Of a stretch of DNA of 64,000 nt, positions 46,913 through 60,036 are shown piece by piece (the first letter of the stretch is position 1; the number at the start of each line of letters is the position of its first letter). Made by a program: the position numbers and the translations under genes. Source of the stretch: Vermamoeba vermiformis (Eukaryota; Tubulinea; Echinamoebida); assembly GCA_045837725.1 (NCBI GenBank), contig JBEWZL010000011.1, forward strand, positions 248,001 through 312,000. The letters are read 5' to 3'. The notes below the pieces were generated by a model that saw only the letters and a list, made by a program, of their open reading frames with translations, ran no database searches and was not told the origin of the DNA.

Positions 46913-48316
46913 ATGAACGAAGATCCAGAAATTACTGTGGAAGAAGTAAAAGCCACGTCATGCTGTCTAAAAATCGAGTTTCAAGCGAACTGTATCCAAA
47001 AAATTATGATAATGCAAAAGAAAAGCAAAGACAATTGGCAGAATATTCTGGAAAAGAAGATCGAGGATGAAAAAATCTCTGAAATAATTCAGGAAATTAG
47101 TAATTTAGATCCCGCAACAAAATATAAATTTCAAGCTATTTTAACAACTAAAGATGGCAAAATAATCCAACTTGACGAAGTAAGAATTATAACAAAAGGT
47201 TCGGGCCAAGATCTTGCGCTTTCTTTAAAGATTGTTTATTAATCTTGCATATATTTAGAGCATAGTGGTATTAAATTATCAGAAGAAAATATTAATTTAA
47301 TGAAAACTACTTGTGGTGAAAAAAGAAAGCTACGGATCGTATTCGTTGGCCCAAAAAGCAGCGGAAAGACCTCAATAATCAATTCAATAGCGTCAATATT
47401 AAGTAGAGACCATATAACACCTATTTCAAACGACAAATCAGCCGAAAATTCTCGAGCAACTTCGGATGTAGCACATCCAAATACGACCATTACTTTAGTT
47501 GAATATAATGGCTTATTTGACCAATCAAAAAATGATACATATGATCTAAATTCCTTCATTCACGGATTAATACCCGAAAACGCACTACTAAATGACGCCT
47601 CCCAAAGTACGTTTTCGATCAGATCTGGATTCGATTTAGTACGACTTACTTTCTTTTTCAGGTCATGTCGCAATTTGTTTTGATAATACTGAACAACGAA
47701 AACTAGACGCTATTGTTATAGTCGTACCAGCTACAGAGTCCAAAGGCAACTTGGACCACATCCGTCAATACTTACTTTTAGCGAACAAAGCAGGTAAGCT
47801 ACTGTCCCTATAATAATATTTCTATTCTTAAGGTGTATATAATAACATATTATATTAGCAATCAAATCGGTTGTGTTCGTAACGAAGGTGGATCTGCTTA
47901 CGGAACAAACAGCCGTTACAAGCATCGTTAACGCTATGGTTGAGCGAAATATTCCCAAAGAATTAATATACCATACTATGGCTTTGAATATAGACCATGA
48001 TTCGGATGCAGATCTGCAAGCCAAGCCACTTTTATTAGCGATGAAATACTTGACTCAAAATTCAATTGAAAAACAACGCGGACTACGAGTGCTAATGAGA
48101 CAAAAAGACAAAGAAATATTTAAACGATGTTATATAGAGGGCAATAAGAGCTATATCAACCTCTTGGAACTTATTTGCAAGACTTTTGTTTTGACACATC
48201 CACCGTTGAACATTTACGAGCTCAAAAATGGCATTAAAATAGCTATCGATATCGATAATGATGTCAAAGAATTAAAAGAAGATGCGATGATAGAATTTGA
48301 AGTCAATAGCAAGTGA
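46913..48316 (+). CDS. FN3 domain-GTPase
   Basis: The ATG at 46913 (MNEDPEITVEEVKATSC) begins a fibronectin type III domain with NLDPATKYKFQAIL. After an intron GTAAGA..TTTAGAG (about 47178-47261), HSGIKLSEENIN leads to a P-loop GTPase. G1 is GPKSSGKTSIINSI. A G3-like region is TLVEYNGLFDQ, with Asn-Gly where Asp-x-x-Gly is usual. G4 is TKVDLL. Exons continue through AIVIVVPATESKGN to a C-terminal helical tail ending MIEFEVNSK. The pairing of FN3 with a P-loop GTPase is seen in amoebozoan immune-like or trafficking GTPases, which is inference. Introns contain GATC-rich motifs (47619-47634). Function is unknown. Confidence 0.75.
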
Positions 48317-48764
48317 TACGAGCAATAAATAACATTATCGAAAAATACTGCTAATCTAGCACGCAGTGCTTCGCCTAGTTCACGCCAATTGCTTGGTCGT
48401 AGTGCTTACTTGACTCCTTCAATACGCGCACTACCTCAATGCACCTCCTAAGGTGGCATTAACGGGCGATGATAGATCTATAAGAAGGCCAACAAAGATA
48501 ACCGATCTGCACGGGTCAGCTGACGAGAATGAAAGCTTGAAGGCTGACAAATTATAATTGCTCCCTCTAGGGTGGGGAGGAAATTAACTGAAGAAGGTTG
48601 CGCGAGTTATCCGAGCTCTACCAGCTTCGCTAGACGTGTTTGTTTTGCAAACAAGCAAGATCCAATTAGATCTAAATAACAGTCAATCCAAACTGTACAT
48701 AAAGATTTTAAACAAAAGCGAATTTATATAGTTATTTACTACTGCAAATAAATATTTGCTTTGG
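48317..48764. other. Intergenic region with possible structured RNA
   Basis: The segment is GC-richer than normal spacers and has short self-complementary runs. GCGATGATAGATC near 48468 looks like a C box, and CTGA occurs near 48521 and 48543, so a box C/D small RNA is conceivable. CTCCCTCTAGGGTGGGGAGG near 48562 can fold into a hairpin. No coding frame is present. I cannot name an RNA family. Confidence 0.25.
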
Positions 48765-49131
48765 TTACTTTGCTGATCTTTTGGTAGATTGGTAAATTAT
48801 CGCGATCTAGAAAACAATTCAAAATAAAACGATTTTTATCAATTCATTAATAAACTTTAATAAATAATTTACCTTCTTGATACGAGCCCTAGTGTTGTTC
48901 ATGATGCGGAGAAAACGGAACCAAACTTTTTTTATTTTGTACCTAACGAACAAAAATGGTGTTGCGATAATGAAAAAGAGAGGCAAGGTGACCAAAGGCA
49001 AAATAACCTCTAAAGGAAAACCCGGGCCACCAATTGATCCAAGACTAAGCCTCAAACGGTCATTCTAGAACAAGCAGTAAAGCTCCATATTGTTATTACC
49101 GTTCACTTACGAATTTAAAATGAAATAACAT
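48765..49131 (-). CDS. Small single-pass membrane protein
   Basis: Three exons join in frame: MLFHFKF (ATG at 49131), an intron GTAAGT..GTTCTAG, NDRLRLSLGSIGGPGF, an intron GTAAAT..TTTCTAG, and IAIIYQSTKRSAK with the stop at 48765. About 83 residues. A hydrophobic helix (EVILPLVTLPLFFIIATPFL) is followed by a strongly basic segment (RYKIKKVWFRFLRIMNNTRA), giving a cytosolic C-terminus by the positive-inside rule. No family is recognised. Both introns show standard donor, branch and acceptor sites, which supports the gene. Confidence 0.55.
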
Positions 49132-52100
49132 GTAGCAGCGAAGACTATTCAGTCGACAAATAATATTTATTTATTGATTATTTGGTGCTATCCGTTGCGA
49201 GCAAATTAAATTATTGGGATAACCTGGATCGTGCCATCTCTGTCCCTGTAACTTACAACCCTGATTTTTAGTATTAATTTGAGTATTAAATATATGTATC
49301 ATTATATGCGCATATATTGACTTACCCTATGGCATTGGGAGTTTCGTACTCCTAAGAAGATAAACCGGATGTGCGGATCAACCATTTGACTGATGCGCAT
49401 TGGTGGTGTTTTGAAGTAGAAAGGACTGTCGTTCGAGGTAAAATGCTAATCGTTCGATCTACGTTAGAATATGACGCCAGTCACCATCAGAGGTTCGCTT
49501 GGTGGATTCGTGCCACGATCCACAACCACAACGTTATTTTGGCTTCTGCATGCCTCGCGCTTAACACTCTTGCCTTATCGGGCATTCCGCCTGCGTTGCT
49601 GGCTCAGGCACTGATTACCAAGCGATCATGGTAACGGGCTGACCGTTGGTTGGCCTAACAAAATTTGGTTAGGCGTAGTAATCAACACTTTAAAGCTCAA
49701 AAATGTATACAAATCAATAGGTACTGCATTAGTAGCAACGTGCAAAATGACTGTCATTAATGAAAAAAGCCTACCTTTCGAGCGCGATTCAGATCTTCGT
49801 GGGATTAGAGCGAGCACTGTTAATGCTCCTAGCATACTATCCATAATGTGGACTTGCTCAATTACTTCATGAAGTCAATGTGGTATGATTGCTACCGGCT
49901 AGGTTAGCCGCCATCCAGCAGATTCGGAGCACCATACAGAATAGCTCCTATAAAGAGGGAATATTAGCAATATTTAGCGTTGAATTAATAATATTTTACG
50001 GTTATAAATTGCTTTCGAAATAATTTATTTCAATTTCAAAATCCGCTTTGGCCAGTATTGTGACTTACATTTCATTCTGAATATGTCTTGCAAGCTATTC
50101 ATACGATCACTTTACCGCTTAATGATAAATCAGATCTTACGGGTCGCTGCTATTTCGTGTTTAAATTGTAGGAGGACTAAATCTTTTGTTGCGCAAAGGT
50201 TTTTTTCAAAAGCGCCTATCCGTAAATAGGACGCACCACCTATCAATTAGAATTATTCTGTATCTTCTCGTATCCGGCCGGGCAAAGCGAAATCCGGATG
50301 ACGGAATTCTGCAACAACAACAACGAGCAGCTCACCAAGTATAAAAATATATATATATAACAAGAAGAACAGTAGCATATGAAGATAGTTAAGCGGCTAC
50401 TAAATTTCAATTACGTTCCAACGGCACATCTGCGCACCACACACCTCAAAAAATTCGCGCAATATGAAAATACTCACGTAACAATTATTAAATATATTTA
50501 TAGCATATATTCATATTAATTGGGAACCGAGTACGGAAGAACCTATCCTCGGGTCTCTCTATCTGGACAGACGGCAGCCAAGGCATCAATTCCGCAATTA
50601 TAATCGTTTCTGGTGATATTCTCAAGCTATAGTAGCCCGAAGACAATGGTAAGTCCGATCGGACCTAAGATCTTTAAAGATTTTGTTTAACTTCGGGTAT
50701 AAGAAACTACTCGCGGCTTGCGTAACTTAGTCAAATTCGGCTTATCCAGTTCTTGAAGTCGTAAACAAGTATTGGTAAGTTCTTTATCGCATTACAAAAC
50801 ACGCTCTAACTTAACCATAAATTTCTAGCCTGCTCGTCACCAGCTAAACGACCAAAAGCAAGGCTTTAGTAACAATAGCGTGGACTTCTCCTTGCAACAG
50901 CGCAAAGAAATGTAGTATATAGCGCCGCAGAATTAAAATTACGTGGTACAAAACAACGGCAACATCGAAGTTGTTAAGGTAGTTAGCTTCCGAGCATTGA
51001 ACTACTACAAGTCATCAGACATCATTATCAACGAGATAATTACACTACTCACTGAAGGTATGTATGAGGTGCCGTTAGGGCGTTTTGCACGAGCTGCAGT
51101 GTCTCCGTGCTTGTGAGGATCTCCTTACTGACTCGTGGATGCAGATCGCAACTGGGCCGAGATACGCTGCTTCAAATCGATGGAGATAACTACAAGTTCA
51201 AGAGACGAGTGCACCTAGACACGAACAAACGATTTGTTGGCTGCATTGTACAACAAGTGGAGTGTGTTGTTCCTGCATCTGGGCGATCTGTTAAGCGGAT
51301 CGATGGTAAGTTCTATCGAGTCAAAGTGATGCACGAGACTAATCAACGAGCTTTAGAAGTTCCTAATGTTGACTATGAGCCTTTGGAACCGTATCTGAGC
51401 GAGTGTACCAAGCAGCACTTGCACCGACAGAAGGAGTTAACCCAAAAGCGGATCGGATGCAACCAGCTATTGGACAGCGTGTACGAGCAGTTAGTGAAAA
51501 GAAGTCATAGAAACACCAGTATTTGTCACAGAAAGCGATAGAGGAGGCATCAAACGAACCATTGAGCAAGAAGAGCCCGAGCACGTTAGGGAAGATCATT
51601 ATTTTTATTCGCGGAGTGGTCGCGAGTGCAACGACAGGACGTCACGTACTTCCTTATCACATCGTGGAATTACATCCCATACAGTGTGCCTGAAACACCC
51701 CGCGAAGAAAGTTAGCTACATTTATGGCAATAAAGAGTTCGCTCTCCGAAGCAACGGATTCAAGTTGGAAACTGCGAGACTACTAAACACATGCATCACC
51801 TCCTGCAAATGGTTAGGCCGTCAAGTGCAAGGATTATGAAGTCGTGGAGCTCAGTCTATCGTTCAGCAACTTGGTGGAACGACGATCTAGAAACGTTTTC
51901 CGAATTAGGAAATTTAACGCTGCACATCTGACGGACAACTTCCTTGGAGGATCACTTCTGCGAGTTGTTTAGAGGCTCTCTCAACTTCGAACATTGTTTT
52001 TTGAAAGAACCGAGTTTGGCGGCACGATCCGAAAGAGTTTCTAAAGATACCCTCCGATCCTGGATCTTAGCGATAACGAGCCACAGGCACTATTCAGGCG

Positions 52101-52831
52101 GATACGGACGTGCAATTGTCGTTGGTGGAGCTAAATCTGTCCAGAAACAAGCTAATTGGAGCGATTCCGTTCTTTTGGTTTTGGAACTCTATCCGAGTCA
52201 AAACTTTCTCGAAGGCACCATAGGCATAGGACTGTCAGCAACTCGTTTTAACATGTCTAACGATCACTTCTATGGCAATCTAAGTCGAATTCATGACCGA
52301 AAAGTTGCGTCTTGCGTGCCTCGATCGAGCCATAACGAAAAATTTCAACAACACACTCGACCTCAGCTAGCTACGCCAATTGCATTCTTTGATAGTTTTG
52401 ATCATTTCTTACATTATAATTCGGTATTTATTCCGAATACGAGCCCTCAAAGCTGAACTTTACCGATGCAACGGTAGTAGGGATGCTATTTGTTTGTAAG
52501 GCACCCAGCGATGTAGCGAGATGTAAATCAACTCGTGACGCGAAATAAATTGTCTATAGTCGATTATGCTGCAATACATCCAATGGATGGATGGCGAATA
52601 ATGAGCTAGCTTCGTTGAAGGTTAAAATTAGTCGTGACTTCGGTCAACTAGTGTTCGCTCCTAAAATAATAAATACGTCTCCCGAATGTGTTGCATATAG
52701 TACGAGTTATTCTATAGAAAGAATCTCTGAGGAAAAGCTTCGGTTTTAGGTTGGCTAGAAAAATTCTGGCTAGCCGTTTGTCCGCCAGTTTTTTGCTTCC
52801 TCCTTTTATTGCAATTTCATTTTGTGAATTT
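49132..52831. other. Gene-poor, decayed-looking region
   Basis: About 3.7 kb without a convincing gene. Base composition shifts: stretches at 49370-49640 and 51080-52460 are GC-richer and partly open, as coding DNA would be. The frame at 51107-51541 (plus) contains RRVHLDTNKRFVGCIV and the one at 51944-52456 contains SWILAITSHRHYSGGYG. Neither has a proper ATG start, clear splice partners or a known domain. They may be remnants of one or two old genes or of a mobile element. No terminal repeats were seen. Confidence 0.4.
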
Positions 52832-53600
52832 ATGTCGTCAAACACAAACGGAACTCCATCCTACCATCGTAGGAAGTTAGGCTCGCTTGAAGATCTCGGC
52901 GAAGTAATGAGTCTAATGAACCTTCGGGAAGTGCAGTTTCCCAACAACGTTCACGAAAGAGACTCTTTATTTGTGAGCCTTGGATTTTGGAAAGCACGCT
53001 ACGAAATAAATCGTACTGCACAGTGCGATTCAACTGTGCAAAATATCAGTGAAAATCTTTGTTCGTCACGTTCAATCCAAAAAATCCGTCACCAGTTACA
53101 CGCCGACGCTCGACAATATGGAAGAACAGACCATATTGTGCTGTGGAGTATCGATGAACAAGTTAGCACATTTGTGCTTGATGAAGCCGCAATGAAGTGC
53201 GTTTACGAATCCAATGCATCAGATCGAATCGCAATTCTCTCGTGCACAAATCAGTTCCTTTACAGACCAATCTTAATCGAAGCAAAAGGTACGTAGAATT
53301 TAACATAAGAATCAAAATAATCAAATCAAAAACATTGCTAACTCTTCTTCCAGTTCCGGTCACATCTTGTAATATTATTTCACGAGCAATTATACGCCAC
53401 CTACGGGCGACCTTAGAAGAGTGCAACCAGTCGGAGGTTTCACATGCCCAAGATCTGCGAATCGCGTTAGGTGGCGGAATTAAGGTAAATAATTAGACGA
53501 TTAATTAATTAAGTAGTGATATATTTTTTTATGTTACCTAAATATTAATATATATAATTTTATTGCTTAAATTATTATTTTCCAGATCAAGCAGATTTAG
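52832..53600 (+). CDS. PD-(D/E)xK nuclease-like protein
   Basis: The ATG at 52832 begins MSSNTNGTPSYHRRKLG. A helical region precedes a restriction-endonuclease-like core: QYGRTDHIVLWSIDEQ with an Asp, followed about 45 residues later by PILIEAK, the E-x-K of the PD-(D/E)xK fold. The intron GTACGT..TTCCAG (53288-53353) joins IEAK to VPVTSCNIISRAIIRHL, a helix typical after the core, then DLRIALGGGIK. The following exon reaches a stop in phase near 53598, but other phases stay open (ADLVLFEKK), so the gene could continue into the GTPase next door. The fold is inferred from motif spacing alone. Confidence 0.5.
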
Positions 53601-53771
53601 TACTTTTTGAGAAGAAATTCAGTAAAAATAATCACCAAATTTTCCTAGATAATTATCTTATCAATAAACCAACTCGTTTAAATTGATCGGCAATTTAAGT
53701 AAATCTATTTGCGCGGTAAAACCTACTATGCCGTTTTTGATGCACTCAATTAATGTACTAATCCTGAGCAG

Positions 53772-56700
53772 GATTTAATTGACCGCTGCAAGGAGTTGGA
53801 GTTGGAAGGACCCACCGACGAACAAGGCACATCAGTCCTGTTTTACGGATCACAAGGTAAAGACTATTATTATTAATGTAGTCGCTAATTCACGATGAAT
53901 AGGAGTTGGAAAGTCGCATTTAATTAATCAAGTGTTGAAGCGAGATCTTGCTCCACTGACTGATACCATCTACGGTCAAATTGTTACGTGGTACTGGCTT
54001 TCTTTTCAACAATTCCAAGAAGAAACTGTTCTGCAAGCAATAGATGAAGACGAACTGGATATCTATCATCCACATAGCAATTTCCAGGAGATAGGCCTTG
54101 ACGACCCGAGTTTGGACGACTTTTTCCTCTTTCCTGAAGGTAAGATTCATAGCACCATTTAATCTAGTGCTAACTTTGTTAGGATCTATTTTGTCGACAA
54201 CACACCTGAATGCCCGTGTGTACTATGGCCCGTTGTTTGCCATCACAATTGAATTCTTTTCAAAGCAAGAGGTTCAAACTGAATTTGATATTGCAAAGGT
54301 ATGTAGTGTTGTAATCACTTACTCAGTACTTATTTTTATACAAATAGCACTATCAGTCATGTAAGTCCAGACTTGCTGCTGACAAAGTTTTTGTGGCTCC
54401 ACGGGCTCTGAATATGATTGGAGTGAAGGCTCCTCCTGGCAAGTTGCCAAAAAGCTACCTGCATATTGACCCCTATTTCCAATGCAAGCTTGGCAAAACG
54501 ATCAAGTACACTTCACCGTACACAACTGTGGATGCAAGCTTGCGCTTCTTAAAGGCCAAATTGCTATCCTACGGCAAATCTGATCGTTATGTATGGGGTT
54601 TGATCAAGAGCTTGCACATTGAATTGCCCTCACGCATGTTAAGGGGTGGGGGTTGCCTTATAGACTCACCTGGCTTTGTTCACAACGAGTTTTGGCTTCA
54701 AAAACAAACAGAGTAAGTCAAAAAGCATACTTAAATATTTAATCAACAACAATTAGTGCGGCCATTGCCTCAGCTGCTTCAGTTGTCTATGTTTCACAAA
54801 CTGGAGACTTCCAAAACGAGCTTGCATTACTCCTGGACTCTCCCTTTGCACAGAACTATCTACCAAAGATAGGGAAAAATTACAAAGACAATGCCCTGCA
54901 AACAATGCCTGCACAATGGATTTTTGCGTTTCCGAGCGACAAATCACTTCAAAATAAGAATCGAGCCAGCTTGCTTAAGGCCATTGCTCAACACCTGCAA
55001 TCTGCAACGGACAAGCTCGAACAAAAATTTTTTGCAGAATACTCGGTGGACTTCAACGTACAACTTGATGAAGCAGAAGAAGGCTCGTTTGTGAGATCAC
55101 TTTTCCAATGTTATTTGGCTACCGACCACAAGTTTAACTTTGAAGTGCCTCAGCTAATCAATTTGAGTGTCAACCCAACAGTCAAAATCCAATTGCCTTT
55201 GAAATCAGGAATTGCCAAGATTATTCGTGCTGCCAACAATCTTGACTTGGCTCCAGAGATATACCAAGGCCCAATTGCACTTACACATGTGCACTTTCAC
55301 AGTGATCTGCTTCACAAGGATGAAAATGGAGTAGATTTATTCATGAATTCGCTCACACATGCGCTCCAAGGAAACCGTCAAGCAACTGTCAACAGGCTCA
55401 ATGAAATTCACCAACTATTCGCACACATTGACGAATGCTTATGTTATGTAAGTTATCTTGCAATTAATTCACTTGGCTAACAGAAATTTATCAGATGTCT
55501 GATATTTCAAAGCTGACTTCAAGTGCTGATGTGGAGACAAAGACCAAAGTCTTTAAGATGTCTCTTCAGGGAAAAAACTATATTGAAGTATTTTTGACTG
55601 ATCTTGAACAATGGCAAGCATCTCTAATGTTTGACATCCACTACTTGATACAAGACACTCTCAATGCATCAAGCAGAATGTGCACTTATGAATACTTAGC
55701 TTCAGTTGTAAGTATTTGCACATTTCAAATATATTTTATTACTTACACTTGTTAGATTGCATCATTGCCCAGAATATTCAAGTCAAGTGGCCCACGTGAA
55801 AAAGTATTGCAATTTATCAATTCAGCCTGTGTTGCTGGAGGTAATTTCCAGAAATATTCACTTTCAAACATGATACTTGCTCCAATGTGGAAGAGCGTCA
55901 ACAATATGTTGGAAGAGATTGGAAAAATGATCACTGCAGATGCTAATGAAGAAATCATCGTTATTGGATTCAACAATACTTCAATCATCAACGAAATCGA
56001 TGAGTTAGCCCAAAAAATCTTCCAGTCTGAGGATACAAATGAAACACTCGATAGAATTATTCGTCATGAAAAGAATAGATTCACAGTTGAAATGAAGGCA
56101 TCTGTTTTAATATTCAAAAAACTGCAACAAATCTTGGCACTGGAGAAAACACAGCTTCAAAAGAAGTTTTCCAGCATGTGGACAGCCCTTATCACACAAC
56201 GAGACAAAGAGCTTGCTGGCAAAAAGAGAGTCAATAATTTGCCGCTGAAAGTTGTTCGTGAAAACTATTTGAAAGAATTGTTGCCTGCATTTGTTGAAGA
56301 GTGCACACAACAGACAATCAAAACACTCAGTGAGCGAATTGCTTCCCTACTTGGCAAGATGGCAACAAAGGACTCTGTGGATCAACAGTACCTTGGAAAG
56401 CAAATGAATGCTTTTATGGAGGTCTTATCCACTCGTTACTCCGCACCAAGTCTAATTCAAAGTGGCTACGATGTTACGAAAATGAGACAATACTTTCAAG
56501 CTCTACACTTCTCCATATTAGACAACATTTTGGATGCAAATTTTTATTCACAGTAAGTTGTCGTGCACAAAAATATTTTTTTCTAACACTAGTAGGAAAT
56601 TGGAAAAGCTCCTCTTAACAGAATACTCACGATTGCAAATCTCCAACGCGTCCGAATTGCGTGCGACTGTAAAATCATTGGAATGGAATAAGCTACTTGA

Positions 56701-57599
56701 GGGACCGAAAGGGTCTTTTACCTCACGCTGGGGCTTTGAAGAGAAAAAGGCTGTGGTAAATCAACTAAAAGATCAAGCCACCAATATAAGCAGTCAAAGC
56801 ATTTATCTGCCTCTGGCAGCCGTGCCAGTAAGTTCTAATTTGACAAATAATAACGTACTAAAGTATCGCTAGGAAACGGTGCGATTACTACAGCAGAAGT
56901 TTCCGCTGGCTAACCTTGGAAAGGCTCGCAGTGAGGCCTCAATTGAAAATATGCTATTTAAGCAATTCCGACAGGTAATAAGAGAGCATCAATACTAAAT
57001 ATTCTGTACTAATCACCTTCCTACAGTTTGGCACCGCTCAGTTAGCGCTCAACTTCGTGAACAATGATTTAAATAGGACCATGGCTCTTCGCACTGCCTT
57101 CTCTATGGACAACGAACCTGACACAAGCGACCTTGATATTCGTCGTGCAATATTAATTCACCTTGACAACGAAGATCTCTCGGATAAACTGAAGGACGAA
57201 CATTTGTTCAGCCTTACCGAGAGAGTCAACGAGCAGTTAGACCTGGACGGATTCGTTGATGTCTTAAAGCCTAAAAACGTGCAACAATTCATTCAGGCAA
57301 TGAGTCTCGAGTCTACCTCTCGTACTTTGGCTTTGGAGGCTGTTCAGTCCCTTATTGCAGAACGAGATGCGCGCCGAGACAAAAAGAAGGCTGAAAAACA
57401 GAAAGAAGATGACGATATGACCGCGGACGAAGAGGTGGAAGTTCGTCCGCAGAAACCTGTCAAAAAGCGAAAAACAAAAAAGAAGACCCGAAAAGAGCCA
57501 CTAATCGTCGAAGAAGACATCGAGCCAACGCAGCAACCTAAGCAAAAACGAAAAAGAGAATCAAAGCCCGTTGCACCAAACAAAAAGGCCAAGAAGTAA
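53772..57599 (+). CDS. Dynamin-like large GTPase (SLIP-GC-like), start unresolved
   Basis: The first certain exon begins after a TACTAATCCTGAGCAG acceptor at 53771 and encodes DLIDRCKELELEG then LFYGSQ, spliced to GVGKSHLINQVL, together the G1 loop. TIYGQIVTWYW fits the switch region of SLIP-GC-type GTPases and LIDSPGFVHNEFW is the G3 (D-x-P-G). ASVVYVSQTGD follows. A long helical part (about 54900-57000) resembles the dynamin stalk. The C-terminus is acidic then very basic (KKRKTKKKTRKEP, KKAKK), pointing to the nucleus. About ten introns. SLIP-GC is a nuclear GTPase of vertebrates. The similarity here is in domain style. The start codon was not found, and the preceding nuclease-like exons may be its N-terminus. 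Confidence 0.7.
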
Positions 57600-57827
57600 C
57601 TTAGCGGCTATTCGATGTACTAACGGTATCACTGCAATACCAATTTAATTTTACTATTTTTGTTTTACTCACCATCATCATCATTTGTTATACTAAATAA
57701 ACATATCAGTTTCCTGCCACGGCCTTGTAGATCTTGGTTAGTTAGTTAGTTTTTATCAATTTGCGTGAATATTACATTAGGACCGATAAATATTTAAACA
57801 TATTATTATGATTATTAGTTTCGTTAT

Positions 57828-60036
57828 TTAAGCGAATGCTTTCTTCGTCAAAACGTTCAATTTTTCAAGCGCGATGAAAGTGATAATCGTGTGAGGACCT
57901 AAACGCAAGAAATAAGGTGTGAAGCCGCGCCATAGAGCCAAGACACCTTCGGTTCTATATTGGAAAATAATACGTCGTTAGTTTTCATTCGTGGGTTAAA
58001 AGTAAAAAAAGATCCAGATCTCGAAAAAAATCGAGCTAGATCTGCTCTTAATTAAATCGTGCATGCACGTTCGCTTCATCATATTATTATAATAGCTTCA
58101 TATAAAATGTCAGTAGTAAATCGAAGCGCTAATATTTCATAGTCAAGGAAAAAAATTTGGATGTGGATGTAGATCTTACCTGACGACTTTTTGCAAGCAG
58201 TCCAAAGTACCGCTATATTGAGGCTTGCCATCGATGACTTTCATATTCTGCAAACGAGTCTTTGAAATATCAATAGGAATTGAAACGGCCGTCGACACGA
58301 ATCCAGACACCAAACTAGCGGCAAAATGCAAAGGCATGCCTTCAGTGAAGTAGCCAGTCTTGACCAACATTTCTTTGGCTTGCGAGTAGACTCCTATAAT
58401 CATATATAATGAGTATTATCGTACTGACATTAATAAAAATAATATCTAATAAAAATAAAGGATCCACATCTAAAAGTACATCCGCTTCTCAACTTCAAAA
58501 TGAAAATAATATTCAATTACATATGATATATGAAGTATATATGCTTAATATTACTATTATAATAAGCATCGATAATTAGAAACTATAAAAAGGTAAAAAA
58601 TGTCATCTTAAAAAATTTGACGCGTGTCAAAGTCGATGCTGTACCCAAGTCACGTGTGACAGGTGTCACTTACCGAGTTGCGCAGCGTTCAAGACCATGG
58701 CACGCATGACAGTAGGCTTCCAACCACGCCACAAAGTGGTCACACCTTCTTCTTTGGTGATGCGTACAAGTGCGTCAAACGCGTTCTTGTAGCCACGGCG
58801 CTGTTCTACGGGCAATCTGAAGCACGAGATTAACGGCCAAATTATTTGCACGGCGATAATAAAATTGATAAAATTTATCGATAAAATCAAATTGGCGCTT
58901 GGTTAGTACTAATTCCAAACTTTTATAAATCTAAATAAATTTGCAGTAATATTTAATATGAGCATATGTGCGTTGATATGTATTATATAGTAATAATATT
59001 ATATAGTATTATAAAATAATAAAAGGCCTTACCTGCCATCAGCCATTTGTCTAATTAAAGCAACTTCAGCGGGAGTTCCGATCAAAGCACCAACACCACC
59101 TGAAGTCATACCAATAAGAAGCTATAAAATACATTAGTATGATCCTTATTAGTTACATTATAGGTATTAAAGGTCTTCGGATCCAGGAGCTGAAAAATAA
59201 GAAAAAATATTGGGATCTGGATCTCGTATTTTTAAATGCGATAATAATCCAAATATCGATTATGATAATGCAATTAATATGCTTGTGATAATTAATATAA
59301 TATGGCCGTACCTTAGTGAAGAAAGAGGTTTGAGATCCGTCCTTTGGAGCGGTTTTATCGGTAAGGTATTGATAGACACCCAAACGAGTGGTAGTGTATG
59401 TAGCTTGACGAAGAAGACCGGCAGAAAGGCTGGATTATATATGGTTAGTTATTGTGAACATTTTGAGGTCCGTGTAACAGCCAACAGATCCACTTCACGA
59501 ATAAAACGAAAAAATTATTGGGAATAAATAAAATACCCTAATATCATAGTTTGCACAGACAATGGCGTATTTGAACCAAGTATAATATTTAGGTATTATT
59601 AATCGATTTTTTCTCGTTAGAAAATTAATGAAAATTTTTATCGAAATTCATACCCGTTATAGCAGGCCATAATGCCTTCAGTTCTGGCAATATCAAATAA
59701 TGCGTGGAAACTAGTGGGGTATTTCTTAGCAGCACCGCTCTCGCCCAAAAGTTGCATACGTGTTTTAACCAAATCTGCGCGGGTAAAAAATTAGTAAAAA
59801 ATTAGAAGGCAATCTGAACATGCTAATCTATTCTATACATGATGTTTAATATATTTGTATACGTGATATTATTATTTAAAATTTCCGTAAAATTAGATTT
59901 CGTTTTTAAAGTATTCTGGCATTAAGTACGCACCCAAAGGTTGCACGAAGCAAGTAGCAATCATTCCCGATAGACCACCATTAACAAACTTAGTCCAGCT
60001 TGGGGGATTCTTCGCGGCGGGTTTCTTTTCGGCCAT
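57828..60036 (-). CDS. SLC25A11: Mitochondrial 2-oxoglutarate/malate carrier (SLC25A11-like)
   Basis: The ATG at 60036 begins MAEKKPAAKNPP. Three mitochondrial-carrier repeats are visible by their signature: CFVQPLDLVKTRMQLLG, IGTPAEVALIRQMADG and VSIPIDISKTRLQNM. The linker RRGYKNAFDALVRITKEEG, and VIDGKPQYSG near the end, are nearly identical to those of the animal oxoglutarate carrier. The C-terminus GPHTIITFIALEKLN closes helix 6. It exchanges 2-oxoglutarate for malate across the inner membrane, feeding the malate-aspartate shuttle. About six introns, one (58404-58670) with paired TGACACGTGTCA-like motifs and GGATCC-type motifs. Confidence 0.93.

Noticed and set aside
49371-49634. Open frame of 87 codons
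   Set aside because: It lacks an ATG start (GTG only), shows no domain and has no splice support.
51107-51541. Open frame of 144 codons
   Set aside because: No ATG at the start and no recognisable family; kept only as part of the decayed region.
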